A DNA stretch of 12,390 nucleotides from Bacillota bacterium (GTDB lineage Bacteria > Bacillota > GCA-003054495 > Carboxydocellales > JAJZTU01), in NCBI GenBank assembly GCA_021848765.1, contig JAJZTU010000075.1, positions 1 through 12,390 of the forward strand, in the 5' to 3' direction. Below the pieces are notes generated by a model. It saw nothing but the letters and a program-made list of their open reading frames with translations. It made no database searches and had not been told where the DNA came from. Shown here one piece after another: positions 1 to 6,669 of this stretch. A program made the translations under genes and the position numbers. The first letter of the stretch is position 1, and each line of letters starts with the position of its first letter.

Positions 1-171
1 CTTTTTCCTGAAATCAGGTACCCTTTTTTCAATAAAAGCATTTACCCCTTCCCGGAAATCCAATGCATCAATCTGACATCTGTGAAAACTCTTTGATATC
101 AGAACCCGCAGTGAAATAGTCAAAGTAACCGTTTCTGCGGGTTTAAGTTGATTCATAGCAATCACCTTCAT
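1..171 (-). pseudogene. Relic of an enoyl-CoA hydratase (crotonase) gene, cut by the window edge
   Basis: Two crotonase signatures occur in the right order on the minus strand but in different frames. At 115-71 the reading is FTAGSDIKEFSQMSD followed by a stop (70-68); this matches the FxAGxDIKE oxyanion-hole motif seen near residue 65 of enoyl-CoA hydratases. One frame away, 69-1 reads DALDFREG then VNAFIEKRVPDFRKK, which resembles the family's C-terminal EGxxAFLEKRxPxF tail. About 160 residues that normally lie between them are missing, so a large deletion plus a frame change is likely. A possible N-terminal piece, KVIAMNQLKP (168-139), is weaker. The true end may lie just left of base 1. 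No ribosome binding site or intact frame supports an active gene. The two motifs are seen directly; that they are one decayed gene is inference. Confidence 0.5.
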
Positions 172-280
172 CTCCAGGATATTCCCAGGAATATTCGGCA
201 GATGATACCCATATTCCTGCTCTGTAAATTAAATGGCCCTTTTAACTTCCTTTCGTCAAAGTAGGAATTTGCCCACTTCT

Positions 281-290
281 TGGGTATAAT
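281..290 (+). promoter_or_regulatory. Candidate -10 box (TATAAT) for the pseudouridine synthase gene
   Basis: A perfect TATAAT sits at 285-290, 38 bases before the preferred GTG start at 329, which suits a short leader. No good -35 box lies 16-18 bases upstream (262-267 is TAGGAA). A TG at 281-282 is one base too far away for a classical extended -10. It is a plausible but unproven promoter. Confidence 0.35.
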
Positions 291-328
291 GATAGGGACG
301 CAGTTTCGAGAAAGCCGAGGTGAAGACA

Positions 329-1297
329 GTGCAACAACTCCCACCTGCTAAGCAATTAGCATCTAAACCGGCAGGCTCCGAAAAAATAGCCTCTCAACAA
401 TCCCGTTGGCTGGAATTTGTAGTCACTGAAGCTGATGCGGGCAAAATTGTCCAGGACATTCTCACCGGGCCTATGGGCATTTCCCGGCGGATGATCCAAA
501 AGCTCACCCGGCGCAAAGCCATTTTAATTAATAACAAGCCGGCCTTTCTGAAGCGAGCGGTCAAGGCCGGCGACACCGTCAAAGCCAAAATCCGGTTTGA
601 AGAGGCAGAGTCCCTGGCAGCCGAAGCCATGTCCCTGGACATTATCTTTGAAGATGAGGACCTCCTGATCTTAAACAAGCCTCCGGGAATCCCAGTCCAC
701 CCTACCGAAGCAGGTCAAACAGGCACCCTTTCCAACGGGGTAGCCCATCACCTGCAGCAACAGAACCTGGCCGCCAAGGTGAGGCCGGTACATCGCCTCG
801 ACCAAAACACCTCCGGGGTTATTGTCTTTGCTAAAAATCAGTATGCCCATCAACACCTGGATAACCAGCTGCGCAACCGGGAGCTTAAACGGGAATACCT
901 GGCAGTAGTCCGGGGAAACATCAGCGAGGATAACCGGAGCATAGACCTGCCTATCGGACGCCGGCCCAATCACCCGACTAAACGCATGGTCACCCCCAAG
1001 GGAGAACCGGCAGTAACCCACCTGGAGGTACTGGAGCGCCTGGACGGGTCCACCGTGGTATTACTGCGACTGGAAACAGGCCGTACTCACCAGATAAGGG
1101 TACACTTAAGTCATATCGGCCATCCCCTGTGGGGAGACCGTCTATACGGCTCAGAAAATAAGGCGCTGATTAAACGCCAGGCCCTCCACGCCCTTCGCCT
1201 GAGCCTGACCCATCCCAGGAGCCGGAAATCGCTGGTATTTCAAGCCCCGGTACCGGAAGACATTGACAAATTAATCGGCAGCCTGAAAAGTTCCTAG
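329..1297 (+). CDS. RluA-family 23S rRNA/tRNA pseudouridine synthase
   Basis: Converts specific uridines in structured RNA, probably 23S rRNA, to pseudouridine in the cytoplasm. From the GTG at 329 the protein has 322 residues, normal for the RluA/RluD group. An S4-like RNA-binding domain covers about residues 27-90 (from RWLEFVVTEADAG through GISRRMIQKLTRRK to KAGDTV). The catalytic domain starts near DLLILNKPPGIPVHP and holds the family motif HRLDQNTSG with the catalytic Asp at about residue 158. The C-terminal part has RLETGRTHQIRVHLSHIGHPLWGD, another hallmark. A longer frame could begin at GTG 320, but that GTG lies inside the ribosome binding site GAGGTGA, which is correctly spaced for GTG 329. 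It stands alone and converges with menG 12 bases away. The exact target uridine (RluA, RluC, RluD or YjbO type) cannot be told from sequence. Confidence 0.93.
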   Translation: MQQLPPAKQLASKPAGSEKIASQQSRWLEFVVTEADAGKIVQDILTGPMGISRRMIQKLTRRKAILINNKPAFLKRAVKAGDTVKAKIRFEEAESLAAEAMSLDIIFEDEDLLILNKPPGIPVHPTEAGQTGTLSNGVAHHLQQQNLAAKVRPVHRLDQNTSGVIVFAKNQYAHQHLDNQLRNRELKREYLAVVRGNISEDNRSIDLPIGRRPNHPTKRMVTPKGEPAVTHLEVLERLDGSTVVLLRLETGRTHQIRVHLSHIGHPLWGDRLYGSENKALIKRQALHALRLSLTHPRSRKSLVFQAPVPEDIDKLIGSLKSS

Positions 1298-1309
1298 ATT
1301 CCTTCCGTG

Positions 1310-2032
1310 CTACGGTTTCCGCCCTTCGACCACAGCCACCACACCACCGCTGAGGTCATGATACCGGGTTTCTGTTAAGCCGGCTGCGGCAAACATTTTA
1401 GCCAAATCAGCCTGGTGGGGAAACTCCCTGGCTGAGTCATGAAGATAGCTGTAAGCGCTTTTTTTCCCTGCCCAAATCTTGCCCATCATCGGTACCAGCT
1501 TCTCAAAGTACAGCCAGTATACCTGCTTAAATACCGGCGCACTGGGCTTAGCCATATCCAGAGAGACTACCTTCCCTCCCGGTCTCACCACCCGGACCAT
1601 CTCCCGCAGAGCGGTCATAATATCCGGGACGTTGCGCAGGCCCCAGCCCACGGTGGCACAATCAAAGGAATTATCCGGAAAGGGCAGGGCCATGGCATTT
1701 CCCTGAATGAGTTCAATCCTGTCCCGGAGGGAAAAATCCTTCAAGTTCTCCCGGGCCACCTTGAGCATGTTCTCGGAAAAATCCAGTCCGATTACCTTAC
1801 CGGTACTCCCTGCGGCCCCTGCCAATTCCATGGCCAGCATGCCGGTCCCGCAGCAGATATCCAACCCTGCTCCGCCGGCTTTGAGTTCCAACCTCTCTAC
1901 GGTAAATTTCCGCCAGGACTTGTCCAGGCCCAAACTCATGAGGGTATTCATAAGATCATATCTTCCCGCTATGGAATTAAACATTTCCCGTACATAGTTT
2001 TCTTTGTTTTCCTTATTGGGTAGTTTGGCCAT
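1310..2032 (-). CDS. menG: Demethylmenaquinone methyltransferase
   Basis: Methylates demethylmenaquinone with S-adenosylmethionine, the last step of menaquinone synthesis. This UbiE/MenG homologue has 240 residues from the ATG at 2032. Landmarks are the N-terminal family signature VREMFNSIAGRYDLMNTLMS (about residues 14-33), the SAM-binding GLDICCGTGM (56-65), and the later motif ALPFPDNSFDCATVGWGLRN. A longer frame reaches back to 2158, but the added residues resemble no family member and run through a hairpin. An ATG at 2038 is also possible; 2032 is preferred because an AGGA lies 5 bases upstream and MAKLPNKEN is the usual kind of start. It is last in the hem cluster, 126 bases after hemY. 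A weak internal promoter (TACAAT near 2115) is possible. Because only menaquinone genes are expected in this group, menG is preferred to ubiE. Confidence 0.92.
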   Translation of the reverse strand: MAKLPNKENKENYVREMFNSIAGRYDLMNTLMSLGLDKSWRKFTVERLELKAGGAGLDICCGTGMLAMELAGAAGSTGKVIGLDFSENMLKVARENLKDFSLRDRIELIQGNAMALPFPDNSFDCATVGWGLRNVPDIMTALREMVRVVRPGGKVVSLDMAKPSAPVFKQVYWLYFEKLVPMMGKIWAGKKSAYSYLHDSAREFPHQADLAKMFAAAGLTETRYHDLSGGVVAVVEGRKP

Positions 2033-2038
2033 TGGCAT

Positions 2039-2065
2039 CCTGGTTTGTGAGCCCCAGAAACCAGG
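2039..2065 (-). promoter_or_regulatory. Hairpin covering the menG ribosome binding site
   Basis: A perfect 8-bp inverted repeat, CCTGGTTT (2039-2046) and AAACCAGG (2058-2065), encloses 11 bases. In the menG transcript its 3' arm ends in CCAGG directly before ATGCC, so the folded hairpin would hide the AGG part of the ribosome binding site. That could limit translation of menG relative to the upstream hem genes. The repeat is plain in the sequence; the regulatory role is inference. Confidence 0.45.
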
Positions 2066-2120
2066 GTTTGCACCTCCCTGTTTTAAGGTTTTGCTGATTT
2101 TCACTATTGTAACATACAAA

Positions 2121-2144
2121 TAGGGCCGGCGAAAGCCAGCCCTA
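2121..2144 (-). repeat. Palindromic hairpin between hemY and menG
   Basis: TAGGGCCGGC and GCCAGCCCTA enclose GAAA. Read on the minus strand, the arms pair over all 10 positions with one G-U pair around a UUUC loop; on the plus strand the same position is a C-A mismatch, so the structure favours the operon transcript. It has no U-tract long enough for a terminator, so it may be an RNA processing or stability hairpin, or a dispersed REP-like repeat. Its right arm (2135-2150) recurs at 5871-5886. Confidence 0.5.
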
Positions 2145-2158
2145 AGCATATTTTCCAC

Positions 2159-3604
2159 TCAACCGCTACCGGAATGCAAGTAATCCATTACCTTCTCCGC
2201 AGCCTTGAGGCCGTCAGTGATGCAGTCCGGAACCCCAATTCCCCGGTAGGAGCCCCCTGCAATATACAGGCCAAGCGACTGGTCCAGCCGGGATTCGATG
2301 GCGGCCATCCGGTCCAGATGCCCCATGGTATACTGAGGCCGGGCTTTAATCCAGCGGTGGATCTTAAACAGCACCGGCTCTGCTGTAATGCCCAGAATCC
2401 CGTTAAATTCCCGGCGCACCAAGCCCATCAATTCCCGGTCATCCAGGGAGGCGAGTTCCTGATTCTTAGCCCCGCCCACAAAGGTGCGCAGCAGGACATA
2501 TTTATCATCAGGTATGCGGAAATCCCATTTGGTGGAGGTATAGGTTACAGCATTAATTTTCCGTTGCTCAATCGCCGGGATTACAAAACCAAAGGTATTC
2601 AGGTTAAAGGGGATGTCTTCCTTCCGGTAAGCCACGGAAATGTTAGCTGAAGAGCCCATGGGTATTCCCCGGAGATTCTCAGCTATGCCGGCGTCCAGGT
2701 TCTCGACCAGCTCGGCCGCATTAGGGGCCGGAGCAGCCAAAATCACGGCATCAGCTTCTACGGGGTCCGTTCCGGAAATGTGCACGGTATATGCCGGATT
2801 CCCCTCAGGCCCGGTCCGGCGTTCTATCCGGGTGACTTGCTTACCAAGCATAATTTTATTCCGGTCCAGGCGCTTACCCAGGGTTTGCGCCAGTTCTTCC
2901 ATACCATTGATAAAGGTCATAAAATAGGTATGTTTGGGCTTACCGGCAGATGAGGGTTGAGCGGGAGGCATCTTGGCCCGGGCCGCCAGCATGGCGCGAA
3001 TCATGCTGCCATAGTTTTGCTCCATCTGGAGAAAACGGGGAAAACTGGCCTTTAAGCTCATGGTCTCCGGGTCACCACCGTGAATTCCCCCGATTAGCGG
3101 CGCGGCTATCTTGTCCAAAGCCTCCCGGCCCAGTCTGCGGTTAACAAAACCGGCCAGAGTTTCGTCAAAGTCTCCTTCCTTTTTGGGAAGAATTAAGTCC
3201 AGGCCCATCCGCAGCTTTCCCGGCCAGGAAATTAGCGGGCTTAACGCAAAGGGCAGGATTTTGGTCGGTACCATCAGCATTAGCCCTTCCGGGAGCTTAT
3301 GCAATTTCCCTCCGGAGAGCACAAAAGTGCCTTTGTTATCTTCATTGCTGGTCAGCAGGCGGTCCTTGATGCCTAACTGTGCGCTTAACTGAAGTACAGC
3401 AGGCTTTTCAGACACGAAGCAGTCCGGCCCACCCTCAATAAGAAAGCCCTCAAGCTTTTCGGTGATGAGTTTGCCGCCCAGATGCCGGTCCTTTTCCACC
3501 AGCAGGTAATCCACCTTCTGACCGTTTTGTTTGGATTTTTCCTGAATATTAAAGGCCGCGGACAATCCGGCCACTCCTGCCCCGACTATAACAACTTTTT
3601 TCAC
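2159..3604 (-). CDS. hemY: Oxygen-dependent coproporphyrinogen/protoporphyrinogen oxidase
   Basis: FAD enzyme that oxidises the porphyrinogen ring. In Gram-positive bacteria HemY (CgoX) normally acts on coproporphyrinogen III rather than protoporphyrinogen IX. The start is taken as GTG 3604 (481 residues): it gives the typical KKVVIVGAGVAGLSAA N-terminus with its GxGxxG dinucleotide fold (about residues 8-13) and has GAGGTGA spaced 6 bases upstream. The GTG at 3613 lies inside that binding site. Other landmarks are GGKLITEKLEGFLIEGGPD near residue 50 and the C-terminal FAD-contacting GLYIAGGSYRGIGVPDCITD. It follows hemH after about 70 bases and precedes menG. The length and both FAD motifs fit the monofunctional bacterial HemY. 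An oxygen-using oxidase in an apparent anaerobe is notable; other electron acceptors are possible in vivo. Confidence 0.93.
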   Translation of the reverse strand: MKKVVIVGAGVAGLSAAFNIQEKSKQNGQKVDYLLVEKDRHLGGKLITEKLEGFLIEGGPDCFVSEKPAVLQLSAQLGIKDRLLTSNEDNKGTFVLSGGKLHKLPEGLMLMVPTKILPFALSPLISWPGKLRMGLDLILPKKEGDFDETLAGFVNRRLGREALDKIAAPLIGGIHGGDPETMSLKASFPRFLQMEQNYGSMIRAMLAARAKMPPAQPSSAGKPKHTYFMTFINGMEELAQTLGKRLDRNKIMLGKQVTRIERRTGPEGNPAYTVHISGTDPVEADAVILAAPAPNAAELVENLDAGIAENLRGIPMGSSANISVAYRKEDIPFNLNTFGFVIPAIEQRKINAVTYTSTKWDFRIPDDKYVLLRTFVGGAKNQELASLDDRELMGLVRREFNGILGITAEPVLFKIHRWIKARPQYTMGHLDRMAAIESRLDQSLGLYIAGGSYRGIGVPDCITDGLKAAEKVMDYLHSGSG

Positions 3605-3679
3605 AGGGGTCACCTCGCATGGTTAAAATTCCCGTGGCAGATTTCTCCTGGTTACAAACTCCCGTAACACCTACCATAG

Positions 3680-4603
3680 CTAAAATTCCCGGCGGGCAAT
3701 GTCCGCCAGGGCCTCCATGAATTTTGGGGAGGTGTTCAGGGCCATGGCCCGTGCGAAATTCATACCCTTGGACCGGGCATATTCCCTAATGGCAATATCA
3801 AGATCATAAAGGGTTTCAATGTGGTCACAGGTAAAACCCACGGGCACCAGGAGAACATTGTACTTACCCTGGGAGGCCAAGGTATCTAAAACTTCTTCTA
3901 CCTCCGGGCCCAACCATACCCCCTGGCCTGCACCTTTACTCTGGTAGCCCAGGTGCCAGTCCAAAACTCCCAGCCTTTGCACCAGGGCAGCTATTGTAGT
4001 CTGAAGCTGTACCACATAGGGGTCACCATCCTGGATATGACTCACTGGCAGGCTATGGGCACTGAAAATCACCTGGACCTCCCTGCGCATAGCTTCGGGG
4101 AAACCGGCCAGTGCTTCATTAACCCTTTCAGCAAGTGCTTCAATAAACAGCGGATGATCAAACCAGTCCTTAGCTATTTTAACTTGCAGCTTTCCCTCCA
4201 AACGGCTGAGCTCCCGGTCGATTGCCTGGGCGTAGGCCCCGGTACTGACCCTGGAATAATGGGGTGAAAGACTCACCCCCACAACCTGCTCAATCCCTTC
4301 GGCAACCATCTGCTGTAAGGCCTCGCCAATGAAGGGATGCCAATTGCGCATTCCCACTAATACCCGGCAGTTTTCACCGGCGGCCTTAAGCCGGTCTTCT
4401 ACAGCCTTGGCCTGGTCCCGGGTAATTTCCGGCAGTGGCGACTTGCCGCCAATGAGCTTATACCGTTCTGCAACCTTGGCCACCAGTTCCGCCGGGGGCT
4501 TGCGCCCACCCATAATATTAGTCATAAAGGGTTCTACTGCCTTCAGGGAGTCGGGACCGCCAAAGGCCATGAGCAGTACACCCCTGGGCTTATTATTATC
4601 CAA
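3680..4603 (-). CDS. hemH: Ferrochelatase (probably coproporphyrin ferrochelatase)
   Basis: Inserts ferrous iron into a porphyrin. In Gram-positive bacteria the substrate is usually coproporphyrin III (CpfC), giving coproheme. The protein has 307 residues, the normal length of the soluble Bacillus-type enzyme. The metal-handling histidine is in FSAHSLP (His183) and the partner glutamate in DHIETLYDLD (Glu263); positions almost equal those of the Bacillus subtilis enzyme. Other family motifs are GVLLMAFGGPDS at the N-terminus, YKLIGGKSPL near residue 48 and YQSKGAGQGVWLGP near 220. Translation starts at TTG, with AAGGAGGAC about 8 bases upstream. No Cys cluster typical of iron-sulfur ferrochelatases is visible. 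It lies 52 bases after hemE. Confidence 0.95.
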   Translation of the reverse strand: MDNNKPRGVLLMAFGGPDSLKAVEPFMTNIMGGRKPPAELVAKVAERYKLIGGKSPLPEITRDQAKAVEDRLKAAGENCRVLVGMRNWHPFIGEALQQMVAEGIEQVVGVSLSPHYSRVSTGAYAQAIDRELSRLEGKLQVKIAKDWFDHPLFIEALAERVNEALAGFPEAMRREVQVIFSAHSLPVSHIQDGDPYVVQLQTTIAALVQRLGVLDWHLGYQSKGAGQGVWLGPEVEEVLDTLASQGKYNVLLVPVGFTCDHIETLYDLDIAIREYARSKGMNFARAMALNTSPKFMEALADIARREF

Positions 4604-4655
4604 GCTGAAGTCCTCCTTTGGCGTGGACAGAGTCGCACTCCCAGTTATTTCAGCC

Positions 4656-5693
4656 CTACAGATTACGTTTTCCGTACTTGTGAACAGCTTCTACCAGGGC
4701 AATTACATGTTCTACTGAAGTTTCTTTTTGAATACCGTGGCCCAGGTTAAAGATATGTCCCGGCCGGTTACCTACCCTGTCCAAAATCTCCTTGACCATC
4801 TCCCCGATTTTTTCCGGGGGAGCAAACAGGGCAATGGGATCAAGGTTGCCCTGAACTGCCACATCATAGCCCAGACGCTTCCACGCTTCATCAATATTAA
4901 TGCGCCAGTCCAGCCCGATAACATCGCCACCGGCTTTTTTCACCAGTTCTAAAAGGGTGGAAGAGTTATTGGCAAAGTGAATTACCGGGACTCCTTCTCC
5001 CTTAAGGTTGTCCATTACATACTTAGAATGGGGTAAGACAAACTCTTCATAATCCCTCGGGGAGAGGGTACCCACCCAAGAGTCAAAGACCTGCACCGCC
5101 TGAGCTCCGGCCTTAATCTGAGCCTTCAGATAGCGCACAATCACCTCATCGATTTTGTTCAGGAGGGCATGCCATACTTCAGGTGCCTGCCACATCATCT
5201 GCTTACAATTTATGTACGTCTTGGAACCGCTACCTTCAATCATATAGCTGGCCAGAGTGAACGGCGCACCTGAAAATCCAATTAAAGGCACCCGGCCCTC
5301 CAGTTCTTTACGGCACAGCCTTACTGCTTCCATTACATAGGGAGTAGCTTCCTCGGCCTCAATAACCCGGATTTTGTCCACATCAGCCTTAGTGCGAACA
5401 GGATTGTGAATTACCGGCCCTTCATTTTTTGCAAACTCCAGGTCAATGCCCATGCCTTCTAAAGGAAGTAAAATATCGGCAAACAAAATGGCAGCATCCA
5501 CTCCCAACTTATTAACAGGCTGGAGGGTAACCTCTGCTGCCAGTTCCGGGGTCTTGCACATGGTCAGGAAGGAGTGCTTGTTACGGATCTCCATATATTC
5601 CTTCATGTAGCGCCCTGCCTGGCGCATCAACCATACCGGTGTACAGTCAACCTCTTCCCTCCGGCATGCTTTCAAAAAGCGATCGTTTTTCAT
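4656..5693 (-). CDS. hemE: Uroporphyrinogen decarboxylase
   Basis: Removes four carboxyl groups from uroporphyrinogen III to make coproporphyrinogen III. The protein has 345 residues, normal for the family. Diagnostic motifs are PVWLMRQAGRY (residues 19-29), the substrate-binding Asp in ILFADILLP (about Asp73), GFSGAPFTLASYMIEG, FDSWVGTLSP, IGLDWRINIDEAW, GNLDPIALFAPPEKI and HIFNLGHGI near the end. It starts at ATG 5693 with AAAGGAGGAT upstream. It is the first gene of the minus-strand operon hemE-hemH-hemY-menG. The full motif set argues against the corrinoid methyltransferase relatives (MtaA/MtbA type) that share the fold. Confidence 0.96.
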   Translation of the reverse strand: MKNDRFLKACRREEVDCTPVWLMRQAGRYMKEYMEIRNKHSFLTMCKTPELAAEVTLQPVNKLGVDAAILFADILLPLEGMGIDLEFAKNEGPVIHNPVRTKADVDKIRVIEAEEATPYVMEAVRLCRKELEGRVPLIGFSGAPFTLASYMIEGSGSKTYINCKQMMWQAPEVWHALLNKIDEVIVRYLKAQIKAGAQAVQVFDSWVGTLSPRDYEEFVLPHSKYVMDNLKGEGVPVIHFANNSSTLLELVKKAGGDVIGLDWRINIDEAWKRLGYDVAVQGNLDPIALFAPPEKIGEMVKEILDRVGNRPGHIFNLGHGIQKETSVEHVIALVEAVHKYGKRNL

Positions 5694-5756
5694 CTAACCA
5701 ATCCTCCTTTTGGTGTTTGAAGTTCGGGTACTATTAAGGAATATTATTATTTAGGC

Positions 5757-5844
5757 ATTATTAGTAATTGTGCAGTTCTAATTATTGTACTTCTAATTGT
5801 TGTAGTTCTAATTGTGGTAGTACTAACTATCCTTTACTAATAAT
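5757..5844 (-). repeat. Five 15-bp tandem repeats inside an 11-bp inverted repeat, in the hemE leader
   Basis: Five consecutive 15-base units run from 5761 to 5835. The three central ones are TTCTAATTATTGTAC, TTCTAATTGTTGTAG and TTCTAATTGTGGTAG; the outer two (5761-5775, 5821-5835) are more diverged. A perfect inverted repeat, ATTATTAGTAA (5757-5767) and TTACTAATAAT (5834-5844), brackets the array, with a further near-match outward (GGc/aCC). On the plus strand the units contain in-frame TAA stops, and no coding frame spans them. The array lies 74-142 bases before the hemE start, on the transcript side of the candidate promoter. It may be a protein- or RNA-binding array; its role is unknown. 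Confidence 0.75.
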
Positions 5845-5868
5845 ACCTCATTATTATGCTTATCACAA
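5840..5868 (-). promoter_or_regulatory. Candidate sigma-A promoter of the hem operon
   Basis: On the minus strand TTGTGA (5868-5863) and TATTAT (5845-5840) are separated by exactly 17 bases and resemble the -35 and -10 boxes. Transcription would begin near 5833, giving a leader of about 140 bases that carries the 15-bp repeats. One arm of the inverted repeat (5834-5844) overlaps the -10 box, so a factor bound there could block the promoter. This is a motif match only. Confidence 0.45.
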
Positions 5869-5870
5869 GG

Positions 5871-5886
5871 GCCAGCCCTGAGCATA
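5871..5886. repeat. Second copy of the GCCAGCCCTRAGCATA repeat
   Basis: GCCAGCCCTGAGCATA here matches 2135-2150 at 15 of 16 positions, in the same orientation. This copy lies just upstream of the candidate hem -35 box, the other between hemY and menG. On the minus strand TTATGCT (5887-5881) also faces AGCATAA downstream (5860-5854), so this copy too is part of an imperfect palindrome. Confidence 0.5.
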
Positions 5887-6080
5887 ACGGAGGTAGATGT
5901 AGTTTTTACTTTAGGAATTCAGATAATCCCTGACCACTTTTATTTTCTTCATCCGAACTCATTTTTCCTCTGGTACCTTGAAAAATATACCATTCCTGTC
6001 CAGCCTGACTGAACCTGCCTTTTAATGCATTACATTCTATATCTAACATATAAATACAGTAACTGGAAGGAGGTGAAAAC

Positions 6081-6464
6081 ATGACTGATGAACTTAAAAC
6101 AAACATCGCCGGAAACGAAGATGCCCCAAAGCCGGCGGGTAAGACCTCCCTAGGTCTGTCTCCCGGGCTTGCTGCCGCCCTGGCGTATCTGCTGGGCTTC
6201 ATCTCAGGGATTGTGATTTATGTTCTGGAAAAGGAGAACGACTTTGTCCGTTTCCACGCCATGCAGTCCACCTTGTTTTTTGCTGCTGTCTTTATCCTTT
6301 CCTTCATTCTCGGATTCATTCCGGTTATCGGGTGGTTGGTGGTCAGCGTCTTCCTTCCACTGGTAGGCTTCGCAGGCTGGCTGGTAGGTATGATTAACGC
6401 TGCCAAAGGCAAAAAGTACAAGTTCCCTTTCATTGGCGATTATGCTGAGAAGTATCTCAATTAA
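6081..6464 (+). CDS. Small three-helix membrane protein, DUF4870/Tic20-like
   Basis: A 127-residue inner-membrane protein of unknown function. The N-terminal 25 residues are polar and probably disordered. Three hydrophobic helices follow at about residues 29-48, 63-80 and 82-106. Family signs are FVRFHAMQSTLFF (55-67) between helices 1 and 2, and the C-terminal FPFIGDYAEKYLN, typical of DUF4870 proteins. The ATG follows an almost ideal ribosome binding site, AAGGAGGTGA, spaced 5 bases. A TATAAA (6049-6054) with a poor -35 (TGCATT, 6026-6031) may be the promoter. It is a single gene, divergent from hemE and convergent with the transporter operon, so context gives no hint of function. The family assignment is from motif memory; the membrane topology is seen in the sequence. 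Confidence 0.85.
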   Translation: MTDELKTNIAGNEDAPKPAGKTSLGLSPGLAAALAYLLGFISGIVIYVLEKENDFVRFHAMQSTLFFAAVFILSFILGFIPVIGWLVVSVFLPLVGFAGWLVGMINAAKGKKYKFPFIGDYAEKYLN

Positions 6465-6506
6465 TCTACAACGATTTTTTTCAGGATTCATTGCTATCTG
6501 CCGGTC

Positions 6507-6556
6507 GGATACCTGCCCGGTCCGGCGCCATGAGCGCCTAAACCGGGCAGGTATCC
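6507..6556. repeat. Long two-part palindrome downstream of the DUF4870 gene
   Basis: GGATACCTGCCCGGT (6507-6521) and ACCGGGCAGGTATCC (6542-6556) are a perfect 15-bp inverted repeat. Inside it a second perfect hairpin, GGCGC-CATGA-GCGCC (6524-6538), is joined by a small internal loop (CC against TAA). The whole would form an extended stem of about 20 pairs on either strand. Neither side has a U-tract, so it is not a standard intrinsic terminator. It could protect the 3' end of the DUF4870 mRNA, act with Rho, or be a REP-like repeat. Confidence 0.7.
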
Positions 6557-6632
6557 TCCCTGGGCGGAGTGTTTAGTAGCTATGCCCACGATTGATTTCT
6601 AAGTGAAATGGATTGAGCCTGCTAATCTATGC

Positions 6633-6669
6633 AAAAACTGCCCCGGGTTGCTAAGCCCTGGGGCAGTTT
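6633..6669 (-). terminator. Intrinsic terminator of the liv-type operon
   Basis: On the minus strand a 10-bp perfect stem (AAACTGCCCC with GGGGCAGTTT, 6669-6660 and 6644-6635), extended by a GGG/CCC pairing inside, is followed by further U residues (five in all, 6637-6633) before GC. It lies about 110 bases after the livF stop codon and is the first good terminator downstream of the operon. Confidence 0.75.

Noticed and set aside
2033..2158. 42-residue N-terminal extension of MenG
   Set aside because: The extra residues run through two hairpins, do not resemble MenG, and the family normally begins close to the LPNKEN segment.
5761..5835. CRISPR array
   Set aside because: The 15-base units are directly adjacent with no spacers and are too short and degenerate for CRISPR repeats; no cas genes are present.
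5906..6202. 98-residue minus-strand open frame upstream of DUF4870
   Set aside because: It overlaps the DUF4870 start and ribosome binding site on the other strand, has no ribosome binding site of its own, and resembles nothing known.
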